Source: CBDBCU01 sp965243185
GTDB lineage: Bacteria; Chloroflexota; Dehalococcoidia; Lucifugimonadales; UBA3495
Direction of reading: 5' to 3'
Length of the DNA stretch: 64,000 bases
Assembly: GCA_965243185.1 (NCBI GenBank)
Contig: OZ251531.1
Coordinates: 2,914,001-2,978,000, forward strand
The position numbers were made by a program, and so were the translations under genes. Below are positions 1 through 7,807 of this stretch, piece after piece. The first letter of the stretch is position 1; the number at the start of each line of letters is the position of its first letter. Below the pieces are notes generated by a model. The model was not told where the DNA came from. It did not search any database and saw only the letters and a list, made by a program, of their open reading frames with translations.

Positions 1-1697
1 ACGAGTGCATTGACCTGATTGCCATTGACCCGCCCTTTGCGGCTAATGAGACTTTCACCGGGCGGCCGCGGCCGCCGATCAGCGCCGCCGAGTTTGCGGA
101 GGAGGCGGCTTTGGCCGCCAAGCACGGGGCGGCGCATAACGAGGGTATCGGGGAAACCCGCGTAAGGGATGTCTGGAGTTGGAACGCAGACATTCATCCG
201 GGGTGGAAAGCCCGCATTGCCGATGATTACCCCAAGGCCCACGCGGTCATTCAGGCGGTGGAAGCCTGCGCGTCGGAAAACGAAGCGGCCTACATCTGCT
301 TTATGGCCATCCGCCTGATTGAGTGCCACCGGATTCTGAAGCCGACCGGCAGTATCTATATCCACTGCGACAACCACGCCAACAGCTATTTGCGGATGCT
401 GCTGGACGGGGTTTTTGGGGCGGATAACTACCGGAATGAAGTAATCTGGAAGCGGACGGCGCGGGGATTTAAGGGTTCCCAATACAAGCCGGCCAGTTAC
501 AACACCAACACCGACACCATCCTGTTTTACGGCAAGACGGGTAGCGCGTTCTTTGATATGAACCGGGTGCTGGAACCGTATGAACCGGGCTATATTGAGA
601 AAGCCTTTAGGTTTCAGGATGAGAAGGGACACTATTATCGCGACGAGCCGTTCCGCCGGCCGGGCGCGGGGCCGCGTCCCAATTTGTGCTACGAATACAA
701 GGGTTTTTCCCCGCCTAATCCTACCGGTTGGCAGATGTCGCGGGCGCGGCTGGAGGAACTGGACCGGGCTGGTGATTTGGAAATAGTGGATGGCAAGATT
801 TGGCGTAAGATACGCCCCAAAGAAGGCCGTATCCGCAACAACCTGTGGGCTGATGTTGACGAAGTTAAGTCGCCGGAACGCGTCGGTTACGCCACGCAGA
901 AGCCCTTGGAGCTGTATGAACGCATCATCAGCGCGAGCAGCAATCCCGGCGATGTGGTGCTGGATATTTTTGCCGGGTGCGCGACCACGGCAGTAGCGGC
1001 GGAGCGTTTGCGGCGGCAGTGGATTGCCTGCGATATGGCTTATCGTTCTTGGACGATGCTCAAGCGGCGGTTCTATCTGAACAATATGCCGCTGACCGGC
1101 ACGACCCAGGCTACTGTTGACGCCCTGAAAACGGCGGTTAAAGGGGAAGGGCCGGCCCTGCAAGGGCGGTCGGCTTTGTACGAAAGCTACATTATCGGCC
1201 CCCAGGAGTTGCCGGCGCGGGAGGATGTGGACCCGGAGCCGTACTATCACCTGCAACAACCCCGGCGGCGGGGGCGGCTGGCCGGCGTGCAGACGGCCAG
1301 TTGGTCGGGGCGGATTCCTAAAGAGGAAGCCAAGGCCCTGCTGATAAAGCAGTTTGGCCCGGTCTGCTGGGGCTGCGGCTACGAGCCGTGGCGGCCCAAT
1401 GGCAGTCTGGACTTGGACCTGTTGGAAGTGGATCATATCCGGGCGCGGCGGGCGGCGGCAGGTACGCCGGGAAGCGACGAGCTGTATAACTTGGCACTGC
1501 TGCATCGCACCTGCAACCGCATCAAGAGCAATCGGCTGACTTTGGAGGAACTACGGCAGCACAACGCGTTGAACGGACTGTTGTATGTCGACAGTCTGGA
1601 CAATCTGGTGGACTTGTACGAAGCGATCCGGTTTGCCGCGGAACAGATTGCGGCCTATGATGTCCGGCGCGTCCAGCCGGAAACTGCGGCGGTCTAA
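1..1697 (+). CDS. DNA methyltransferase fused to HNH nuclease domain (5' partial)
   Basis: The frame is open at the left window edge, so the true start lies outside; 564 residues are visible. A motif IV DPPF sits at nt 27-38 and the AdoMet motif I (DIFAGCATT) follows near nt 950-990. This IV-before-I order is that of beta-class N6-adenine/N4-cytosine methyltransferases. The C-terminal third (nt 1360-1560) carries an HNH-type pattern: a CWGC pair, then VDHI, then an HxxCNxxK stretch. Family knowledge says the first part methylates DNA and the second could cut it, giving a one-gene restriction-modification enzyme; that pairing is inference. Codon use is balanced, unlike the G-skewed neighbours, which suggests transfer. 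No separate restriction gene is visible to the right. Confidence 0.85.
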   Translation, partial: ECIDLIAIDPPFAANETFTGRPRPPISAAEFAEEAALAAKHGAAHNEGIGETRVRDVWSWNADIHPGWKARIADDYPKAHAVIQAVEACASENEAAYICFMAIRLIECHRILKPTGSIYIHCDNHANSYLRMLLDGVFGADNYRNEVIWKRTARGFKGSQYKPASYNTNTDTILFYGKTGSAFFDMNRVLEPYEPGYIEKAFRFQDEKGHYYRDEPFRRPGAGPRPNLCYEYKGFSPPNPTGWQMSRARLEELDRAGDLEIVDGKIWRKIRPKEGRIRNNLWADVDEVKSPERVGYATQKPLELYERIISASSNPGDVVLDIFAGCATTAVAAERLRRQWIACDMAYRSWTMLKRRFYLNNMPLTGTTQATVDALKTAVKGEGPALQGRSALYESYIIGPQELPAREDVDPEPYYHLQQPRRRGRLAGVQTASWSGRIPKEEAKALLIKQFGPVCWGCGYEPWRPNGSLDLDLLEVDHIRARRAAAGTPGSDELYNLALLHRTCNRIKSNRLTLEELRQHNALNGLLYVDSLDNLVDLYEAIRFAAEQIAAYDVRRVQPETAAV

Positions 1698-1758
1698 ACC
1701 GGTTAAAAGGATTTAAGGCGGGTTCACGCTAACGCTTGGGTATCGCAGTCAAACAGCT

Positions 1759-1880
1759 ATGTCATTCCGACCAAAGGGAGGAATCTATGGCGGGCATTTG
1801 AGATTCCTCGCTATCGCTCGGAATGACATAGCTATAGCGTCGGGTATCCGGGGCGTCAATAAATAATGTGAACACGCCCT
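1759..1880. repeat. Dispersed intergenic repeat, copy 1
   Basis: The segment has two GATTCC/GGAATGAC inverted motifs, followed by a GTATCCGGGGCGTCAAT block and a GTGAACACG block. The same order of blocks recurs at 35891-36000 with scattered substitutions. It is non-coding and lies between the fusion gene and tRNA-Sec. I infer a non-autonomous, MITE-like repeat. Confidence 0.6.
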
Positions 1881-1909
1881 AAGGCGTGGTCGGCAGCATC
1901 GTCAACTGT

Positions 1910-2006
1910 TGGCGGGAGTGCGAGGGAGTCGAACCCACCTACCCCGCTTTTCACGAGGCATAACGGATTTGAAGTCCGCAAGAGCCACCGGGCCCCATCC
2001 ACTCCC
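1910..2006 (-). tRNA. selC: tRNA-Sec (anticodon TCA)
   Basis: Read on the minus strand, the gene begins GGGAGTG and ends CACTCCC, then a G discriminator and an encoded CCA. The anticodon loop is CTTCAAA (anticodon TCA) on a GGA/TCC stem. The T-loop contains GGTTCGACTCC, and an extended variable arm follows the anticodon arm. At about 97 nt it is longer than ordinary class II tRNAs, as expected for SelC. It reads UGA as selenocysteine with SelA/SelB/SelD, none of which is in the window. It lies downstream of and co-directional with thioredoxin. One mismatch at the eighth acceptor pair is possible. Confidence 0.9.
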
Positions 2007-2056
2007 GCAGCGGCCCGGGTTTCGGGCCGGGTTGGGGTTGGCCTTTCCGGGTATTT

Positions 2057-2084
2057 CTGGATTCCCGTTGGCACGGGAAGGACG
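2057..2084. repeat. REP-like 28-bp inverted repeat
   Basis: This is a variant of the CTGGATTCCC..GGGAATGACG family that recurs at 7597, 9306, 9406, 10084, 10701 and 17201. The arms TTCCCG and CGGGAA flank a short loop. It sits between thioredoxin and tRNA-Sec. Confidence 0.65.
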
Positions 2085-2119
2085 GTCAAGAGTACCCGGA
2101 GAGGCGACAAGGGGCCGGG

Positions 2120-2449
2120 TTAGCTTTGGAGTACGGAATCGATTTTGCGTTTGAGGGCGCCTTTGGGGAGGGCGCCGACGACTTGGTCGACCGGTTGGCC
2201 GTCCTTGAAAAAGATGAGGGCGGGGATGCTGCGGACGCCGTACTTCATGGCGATGTTGGGGTTGTTGTCCACGTCGACTTTGGCGACGTTGAGCTGGCCG
2301 TCGTATTCGAGGGCGAGGTCGTGGACGGCGGGGGCGATCATTTTGCAGGGGCCGCACCATTCGGCCCAGAAGTCCACGAGGACGGGGAGGTCGGAGCTTT
2401 CGACCTGGGTTTCCCAAGTGCTTTCATTGACGTCGACGGGTTCGGGCAT
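2120..2449 (-). CDS. trxA: Thioredoxin
   Basis: A 109-residue protein, normal length for a stand-alone thioredoxin. The redox motif WCGPC lies near residues 31-35 after DFWAE, and the cis-proline loop is SIPALIFF near residue 74. It reduces cytoplasmic disulfides such as those in ribonucleotide reductase and methionine sulfoxide reductase. The ATG is preceded on the minus strand by a GGAGG-type ribosome-binding site. The gene is divergent from the dihydrolipoyl dehydrogenase operon, and tRNA-Sec lies downstream. No extra domain or signal peptide is present. Confidence 0.95.
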   Translation of the reverse strand: MPEPVDVNESTWETQVESSDLPVLVDFWAEWCGPCKMIAPAVHDLALEYDGQLNVAKVDVDNNPNIAMKYGVRSIPALIFFKDGQPVDQVVGALPKGALKRKIDSVLQS

Positions 2450-2496
2450 TTAATCCTCCAAGGGAAGGGAGTTTCCCGGTTTAAGGTTGAGTTCAG

Positions 2497-2523
2497 TTTA
2501 TACCGTTGGGGGCTTGGGGTCAA
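2497..2523 (-). promoter_or_regulatory. Possible promoter for thioredoxin
   Basis: On the minus strand TTGACC is followed by a 15-bp spacer and TATAAA, about 50 bp before the trxA start. The spacer is short for a sigma-70-type site, so the call is tentative. Confidence 0.4.
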
Positions 2524-2552
2524 GTTGGGGCGGGATGGGGATTCGGGGCAAC

Positions 2553-2581
2553 TTGTTAGGGGGCGGCGGGATGGGTATAAT
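2553..2581 (+). promoter_or_regulatory. Sigma-70-like promoter for lpdA
   Basis: TTGTTA, a 17-bp spacer and TATAAT lie about 40 bp before the lpdA start. The -10 hexamer matches consensus fully. It would drive the lpdA-E2 pair. Confidence 0.65.
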
Positions 2582-2622
2582 TCGGGGCGATTCGGGTAGT
2601 TGAAATTAAGGGGGCAAGGGCA

Positions 2623-4005
2623 GTGGAGTATGACCTGGCAGTAATCGGGGCCGGCCCGGGCGGGTATGTGGCGGCGATACGGGGGGCGCAGCTGGGGTTG
2701 AAAACGGTCGTTGTGGAGCGGGAGGAGCTGGGCGGGGTGTGCCTGAATTGGGGTTGTATTCCCAGCAAGGCGCTGCTGAAAAATGCGGAGGTGGTGTCGT
2801 ACTTTCACCGGGCGGAGGAGTTCGGGCTGAAGTTTGACAATTTTTCCGCCGATTTCGGGGCGGCAATCGAGCGGAGTCGGGGCGTGGTGACCCGGAATGT
2901 GCGGGGGGTGGTGTATCTGCTCCGCAAGAATGATATTGAGCGGGTGGAGGGGACGGCGGTACTGAGGGGGAACGGGCTGGTGGAAGTGGCGCCGGAGGGG
3001 CGGCGGCTGCAAGCGCGAAATATCATCATTGCGACCGGGGCGCGGCCGCGGAGCATTGCGGCGCTGCCGGTGGATGGGGAACGGGTCATTACCAGCAAGG
3101 AGGCGATTGTTCTGGGGGAGTTGCCCAAGGCGATGGTGATTGTGGGCGGGGGGGCCATCGGGCTGGAGTTTGCGTATCTGTATCGGATGTATGGGGTGGA
3201 GGTGACGGTGGTGGAGCTGCTGCCGCGGTTGGCGCCAAATGAGGATGAGGAAATCAGCGCGCAGATGGAACGGGCGTTTACGCGGCGGCACGGGATCGGG
3301 GTTTGGACCGGCGCCGGGGTCAGCGGTGTGGAGGATAAGGGGGATGGGTTGACGGTTACGGTGAACCGGGAAGGGGGGGAGGAAAGAATTGACTGCGATA
3401 AGGTTCTGGTAGCGGTGGGAGTGCAGGGCAACAGCGAGAACCTGGGGCTGGAGCAGTTGGGGGTGGCTACGGAGGGCGGGTATATTACGGTGGACGACCG
3501 GATGGCGACGAATGTTCCGGGGGTGTATGCCATCGGGGATGTTACCGGGAAGCTGGCGTTGGCGCATACGGCAGCAGCGCAAGGGACGGCGGCGGTGGAG
3601 GGAATTGCCGGGGAGGATGTGCAGCCGTTGGATTATCGGATGATGCCGCGGGCGACTTACTGCCAGCCGCAGATTGCCAGTTTCGGGTGGACGGAGGCGG
3701 AGGCGCGGGAGCAGGGGTTTGAGGTGCGGGTGGGTCGGTTTAATGTGCAGGCTAACGGGAAGGCGTTGGGGATGGGGGAAAGGGACGGGATGGTTAAGTT
3801 GGTGACGGATGCGCGCTATGGGGAGATTCTGGGGGCGCATCTGGTAGGGCCGGAGGTTACCGAACTGCTGGGGGAGTTGGCGTTGACCCGGCTGTTGGAA
3901 GGGACTACTTTGGAATTGGGGTGGCTGGTTCATGCCCATCCCACCATATCGGAGATAATCAAGGAAGCGGCTTTGGACGCCCAAGGGCGGGCAATTCACG
4001 GTTAG
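2623..4005 (+). CDS. lpdA: Dihydrolipoyl dehydrogenase (E3)
   Basis: A 460-residue flavoprotein that reoxidises dihydrolipoamide with NAD+ in 2-oxoacid dehydrogenase complexes. An FAD-binding GAGPGGYVAA motif lies at residues 8-17. The redox disulfide GVCLNWGCIPSK lies near residues 39-50, and the NAD-binding GGGAIGLEF near 170. The dimer-interface HAHPT motif with its catalytic His is near residue 440. GTG is taken as start because it puts the FAD motif at the usual distance; an upstream ATG is not available. The E2 gene follows within about 12 bp. No E1 genes are adjacent, so the complex it serves cannot be named from this window. Confidence 0.95.
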   Translation: MEYDLAVIGAGPGGYVAAIRGAQLGLKTVVVEREELGGVCLNWGCIPSKALLKNAEVVSYFHRAEEFGLKFDNFSADFGAAIERSRGVVTRNVRGVVYLLRKNDIERVEGTAVLRGNGLVEVAPEGRRLQARNIIIATGARPRSIAALPVDGERVITSKEAIVLGELPKAMVIVGGGAIGLEFAYLYRMYGVEVTVVELLPRLAPNEDEEISAQMERAFTRRHGIGVWTGAGVSGVEDKGDGLTVTVNREGGEERIDCDKVLVAVGVQGNSENLGLEQLGVATEGGYITVDDRMATNVPGVYAIGDVTGKLALAHTAAAQGTAAVEGIAGEDVQPLDYRMMPRATYCQPQIASFGWTEAEAREQGFEVRVGRFNVQANGKALGMGERDGMVKLVTDARYGEILGAHLVGPEVTELLGELALTRLLEGTTLELGWLVHAHPTISEIIKEAALDAQGRAIHG

Positions 4006-4017
4006 GGAGAGTTGGGT

Positions 4018-5949
4018 TTGGCAACGACGATTGTGATGCCCAAGATGGGGTACGATATGCGGGAAGGGACGGTAGTGCGGTGGTACAAGCGGGAAGGGGA
4101 GGCGGTGGCGCGGGGGGAAGTGATTGCGGATATTGAGACGGACAAGGCGACGGTGGAGTTTGAGGCGTACACGGCCGGGGTGCTGCAACGGCTGGTGGCG
4201 GTGGAGGGAAGGCCGGTGGCGGTGGGGGAGGCGATTGCGGTTATCGGGGAGCCGGGGGAGATAGCGGCGGCGGCGATGCCAAGGGCGGCGGTGGAGACGG
4301 CGGCCGGGGCGGCGGATGGGGTTGTTGAGCCGGCGGATGGGGTTGTTGAGCCGGCGGATGGGGTTGTTGAGCCGGCGGATGGGGTTGTTGGGGATGGGGA
4401 TTCGGCGGCGGCGGATGATGACGGGGTCGTTGTCGATGGAGAGACGGCGGTCGCGGCGGCGGTAGGAGTTGAGGGGGAAGTGCGGGCGTCGCCGCTGGCG
4501 CGGCGGCTGGCCCGGGAACGGGGGATTGAGTTGGGGTTGGTGGCGGGCAGCGGGCCGGGGGGGCGGATTGTGGAGAAGGATATTCTGGAGTATGGGGCGG
4601 CGGTTGCGTCCGGCGTTTCGGATGGGGCGATGGCTACGGCTGTGGCTGGTGCTACGCTGGCTGGGTGGGTGTTGGCGTCGCCGTTGGCGCGGCGGTTGGC
4701 GCGGGAGCGGGGGATTGAGTTGGGGTTGGTGGTTGGCAGCGGGCCGGGGGGGCGGGTTATTGAGCGGGATGTTTTGGGGTATGTGGCGCCGGCGGCGGCA
4801 CCGGTGGTTGAGGATGAGGTTACCGTTGAGATTCTGCCGGCGGCGGATGTCGGCAGGCCGGCGGTGGTAGCAGAGGAAGGGGTAGTAGGGGAGCCGGTGG
4901 TTGCGGCGGCGTCAGGGACCGTTGCGGCAGAGTTAGAGGAATCGGTTGGGACGGTAGCGGCGGATGTTGCTGTGGAAGGGGAGGTGCCGGCGGTTGCGGA
5001 TGGGGTGGAGGAAGGAGCGGTTGCGGTGGATGCGGATAGGGAAGGGGTGGCAGCAGAAGGGGCGGCGGTTGCGGTGGAGGCGGTTACGGCGGCCGCCGCA
5101 GGGGTGGAAATGGCGGGGGATGGGGATAGGGTGGAGGATGGGACGGTTGCGGTGGAGGTTGCGGCGGCGGCCGCGGGGGTGGAAATGGTGGGGGATGCTG
5201 ATGGTGCGGAAGGGGCGGCGGTTCTTGGGGGGCCGGCTGGGGAAGGGGCGGTTGCGGGGGAAGGGGTGGAGGGGCGGGTGGGGTTGTCGCGGATGCGGCA
5301 GGCGATTGCGCGGGTTACCGGGGACAGCAAGCGGGATGCGCCGCATTTCTATGTGACGGCGGAGGTGGATATGGGCAAGGCGATGGTCTTGCGCAGGGAG
5401 ATTAACGATGCCTTGCCGGGGGAGCAGCGGGTGAGCGTTAATGACCTGGTGGTGCGGGCTTGCGCGATGGGGCTGGGGATTCATCCGAAGTTCAATGCCT
5501 TTTTCCGGGGCGATCATCTGCAATACAACGCGGCGGTGAACATCGGCATTGCCATTACGCTGGAGAGCGGGTTGATTGTTCCGGGCATCAGCCATTGCGA
5601 GGGGAAGAGTCTGGTGGAGATTGCGGCGGCGAGCAAGGATTTGATTGCCCGGGCGCAACGGGGGGCGCTGCGGCAGGAGGAGTACGGGGATACTACTTTC
5701 AGCGTCAGTAACTTGGGGATGTTTGAGGTGGACAGTTTTGCCGCCATTATTTTTCCGCCGCACGCGGCGGTGCTGGCGGTGGGGACGGTTCGGGAGCAGC
5801 CGGTGGTGCGGGAGGGGCAACTGGCGGTGGGGCAGGTGATGAAGGCGACGCTGTCGACGGATCATCGGGTAGCGGATGGAGCGGAGGCGGCGCAGTTTTT
5901 GGTGGAGGTGAAGGGGCTGTTGGAGAATCCGGTTAGGCTGCTGTTGTAG
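4018..5949 (+). CDS. 2-oxoacid dehydrogenase E2, dihydrolipoamide acyltransferase
   Basis: TTG at 4018 is preferred over TTG at 4012 because the GGGAGA ribosome-binding site then has proper spacing; this gives 643 residues. Order: one lipoyl domain (residues 1-77, lipoyl Lys43 in TDKA), an Ala/Val/Glu-rich linker with four GVVEPAD-type repeats, and two near-identical peripheral-subunit-binding domains (about 155-190 and 218-253). A very long low-complexity linker (about 255-420) and the catalytic domain follow, with DHRVADG near residue 615. It transfers acyl groups from lipoate to CoA. The paired E1/E3-binding domains and the long linker are unusual. The acyl substrate is unknown because E1 is missing. 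Confidence 0.92.
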   Translation: MATTIVMPKMGYDMREGTVVRWYKREGEAVARGEVIADIETDKATVEFEAYTAGVLQRLVAVEGRPVAVGEAIAVIGEPGEIAAAAMPRAAVETAAGAADGVVEPADGVVEPADGVVEPADGVVGDGDSAAADDDGVVVDGETAVAAAVGVEGEVRASPLARRLARERGIELGLVAGSGPGGRIVEKDILEYGAAVASGVSDGAMATAVAGATLAGWVLASPLARRLARERGIELGLVVGSGPGGRVIERDVLGYVAPAAAPVVEDEVTVEILPAADVGRPAVVAEEGVVGEPVVAAASGTVAAELEESVGTVAADVAVEGEVPAVADGVEEGAVAVDADREGVAAEGAAVAVEAVTAAAAGVEMAGDGDRVEDGTVAVEVAAAAAGVEMVGDADGAEGAAVLGGPAGEGAVAGEGVEGRVGLSRMRQAIARVTGDSKRDAPHFYVTAEVDMGKAMVLRREINDALPGEQRVSVNDLVVRACAMGLGIHPKFNAFFRGDHLQYNAAVNIGIAITLESGLIVPGISHCEGKSLVEIAAASKDLIARAQRGALRQEEYGDTTFSVSNLGMFEVDSFAAIIFPPHAAVLAVGTVREQPVVREGQLAVGQVMKATLSTDHRVADGAEAAQFLVEVKGLLENPVRLLL

Positions 5950-6082
5950 TTTGTCCCCGGTGGTGGGGTTTGCGGCGGGGGAATGGGGGCTGCGGAAAGA
6001 GCAAGGCATTGTTGGGGTATATACACCACGAGCGGATTTTCTGAGGTTTTTTTGACAATTAAAAGGCCCGGACAAATGCCGG

Positions 6083-6111
6083 TTGACAACCCCGGATGCC
6101 GCCTTTACAAT
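6083..6111 (+). promoter_or_regulatory. Consensus sigma-70 promoter
   Basis: TTGACA, exactly 17 bp, then TACAAT, about 50 bp before the ATG at 6162. It is one of the best promoter matches in the window and drives the gene now broken by an IS element. Confidence 0.75.
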
Positions 6112-6465
6112 CCGCTCCTGAACCCCATCGTTGCAACGAAACACGGTACAGGAGCAGACCGATGGCCCCAGCCCGGCAAATCTCCATCCGTTTCGACCCC
6201 GTTACCCGCCAACTGCGAGTCAACTGGGATTCGGACAAATACCAAACCAGGAACACCGACCGTACCGCAGTGCAGGCGCACGTCAATGACAAAGGCGAAG
6301 TCACTGGCATTAACCTCCGTTTGCCGGAAGACCGCCGGGAAAGCCTCGACCTTGACATAACCTTCCCGGGACAATGGTACGACGCCCTCCATCCCAATCG
6401 TGGCAGTTGGCCCCGCTGCATCTTGCTCACCCACGGTGAACCGGAGGAAGTAGCCAACCGCCTAG

Positions 6466-7380
6466 TGCCTGTTGACAAACCCGTTTCTCCTGATTAGATT
6501 GCCAGCAATTTAATCAGTAGGGAATAGCTTGGCGCGCAAGATGTTATCCGACCGGCAATGGGCGCGGCTGGCCCCGGTTTTGCAAGGCGACCCCAAGAAA
6601 GGCGGCCGGCCACCGCTGCAAGCTAATCGGAACACGGTCGAGGGCATCCTGTGGATTGCCCGCACCGGAGCCCCTTGGCGAGACTTGCCCCCGGAGTTTG
6701 GCAAATGGAACACGGTGTACCAACGGTTCCGCCGCTGGACTAAAGCCGGCGTCTTTGAGCAACTGTTCAACCGCTTGGCCGGCGAGCTTCAGCTGGATAC
6801 CTTAATGGTGGACGGGACTTTCGTCAAAGTGCATCAGCACGGAACCGGCGCCCCAAAAGGGGACGCTCCCGGGACCAATCCCGGGACGCCCAAGGGGTCG
6901 GGCGGAGTCGCGGCGGGCTGAATACCCGGATTGTGGCCTTGGTCGATGCTATGGGCCGCTTGGTCAAGTTTGTGCTGCAACCGGGCAATACGGCGGAACA
7001 CCTGGCTTTGCCCGCTTTGCTGGACGGACTGGCGACCCAGGAGCTGATTGCCGACAAAGCCTACGATACGGATCAGATCCGTAACCGGTTGACCGGGGCC
7101 GGCATCCGGCCGGTGATACCTTCCCGGGCCCGACGGCGGCAGCCGGCTCGGCACGACCCGGCGGTGTATGGCTTGCGTCATTTGGTGGAAAACCGCTTTG
7201 CGGCGCTCAAGGAGTATCGGGGGATTGCCACCCGTTACTGCAAGTTGGCCCAGATGTATGCGGCGACCTTTTGCCTGGTGGCCACGGTAGTGGCAATGCG
7301 GGAAAGGGAAAGCGGACAGAACCCCGGCGGCTGGCCAGCGGTCAATCGGCAACTGCCAATTTAAGGTTTGTCAACAGGCC
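6466..7380 (+). mobile_element. IS5-family-like insertion sequence, 915 bp
   Basis: Inverted ends of 16 bp (GCCTGTTGACAAACC core, one terminal mismatch) lie at 6466-6481 and 7365-7380. CTAG is duplicated on both sides as the target site. The internal transposase is split over two frames with a slippery heptamer, the layout of the IS427-like group of IS5. Both ends and the coding region look intact, so it could be recently active. Confidence 0.85.
6529..7364 (+). CDS. IS5-like DDE transposase, two frames joined by -1 frameshift
   Basis: The first frame (6529-6921, TTG start) encodes the N-terminal DNA-binding part typical of this group (RQWARLAP, then WRDLPPEFGKW) and the first catalytic Asp in MVDGTFVK. 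It runs off at a TGA. The -1 frame carries GRSRGGLNT, the second Asp in ADKAYD and the Glu in VENRF, ending at 7364. A canonical slippery heptamer C CCA AAA lies at 6852-6858 in the first frame, upstream of the stop. Shifting there joins the two halves into a protein of about 278 residues. The short product alone would lack the second and third catalytic residues. Confidence 0.85.
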
Positions 7381-7556
7381 CTAGTATGGGAAAAAGAATT
7401 GTGGGGCCCAAAGCAACACGCCCCGCTGTTGCCCATCATTCGGTCCAAAACCGTAGACTTCCCGCTGACCTGACCCGAGCAAATCGCTGCTACAGGTTGT
7501 TCCCGGCCGGTGGGGTTTGGAGTGGGGAATGGGGGAGGGCTAGCGCATATAGAAGC

Positions 7557-7624
7557 CGTCATTCTCACTGATAGCGGGGATCCAGAGTCCACTGCCCTGG
7601 ATTCCCACTTTCGTGGGAATGACG
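7557..7624. repeat. Two REP-like repeats, head to head
   Basis: A degenerate CGTCATTC..GATCCAG copy (7557-7585) is followed by a perfect CTGGATTCCC..GGGAATGACG copy (7597-7624) in the opposite orientation. The rest of 7474-7807 has no supported gene. Confidence 0.6.
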
Positions 7625-7807
7625 ATGAGTAGGTCGCTGGGTATAGGAGATAGACTTGGGCAATGGGGAAGAGGGAGCAAAGGGGCGGGCCGGCAGTAAG
7701 GTGAGCTAATGCCGGGGGTGGGGCGGCGGCAAAGTGGGCTAATCAGGTGTTTCGTATAGATAGCAAGAATCTCCCGGGGGGCGGTAGGCTGTCCGGGAGG
7801 TTTTTTT

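Larger units (their letters stand above)
6162..7473 (+). pseudogene. Small unknown gene interrupted by an IS5-like element
   Basis: The ATG at 6162 has a GGAG ribosome-binding site 7 bp upstream and a consensus promoter. The left part (6162-6465) encodes about 101 residues, starting MAPARQISIRFDP. At 6462-6465 the frame meets CTAG, which is repeated at 7381-7384 on the far side of the IS. Removing the element plus one CTAG joins CTA-GTA-TGG in frame and extends the protein by about 29 residues to a TGA at 7471-7473, about 130 residues in all. With the IS present the frame adds ten element-derived residues and stops at 6497. No family is recognised; the protein lacks membrane segments and Cys motifs. 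Confidence 0.75.

Noticed and set aside
2338..4188. Long minus-strand frame opposite lpdA
   Set aside because: It has no ribosome-binding site or family pattern and is opposite a clear flavoprotein; high GC produces such antisense frames.
4002..5330. Minus-strand Ser/Thr/Pro-rich frame opposite E2
   Set aside because: It mirrors the Ala/Val/Gly-rich linker of E2 and has no independent support.
6500..7364. Two separate transposase genes in the first IS
   Set aside because: Neither half has all catalytic residues and a slippery site joins them, so one fused product is more likely.
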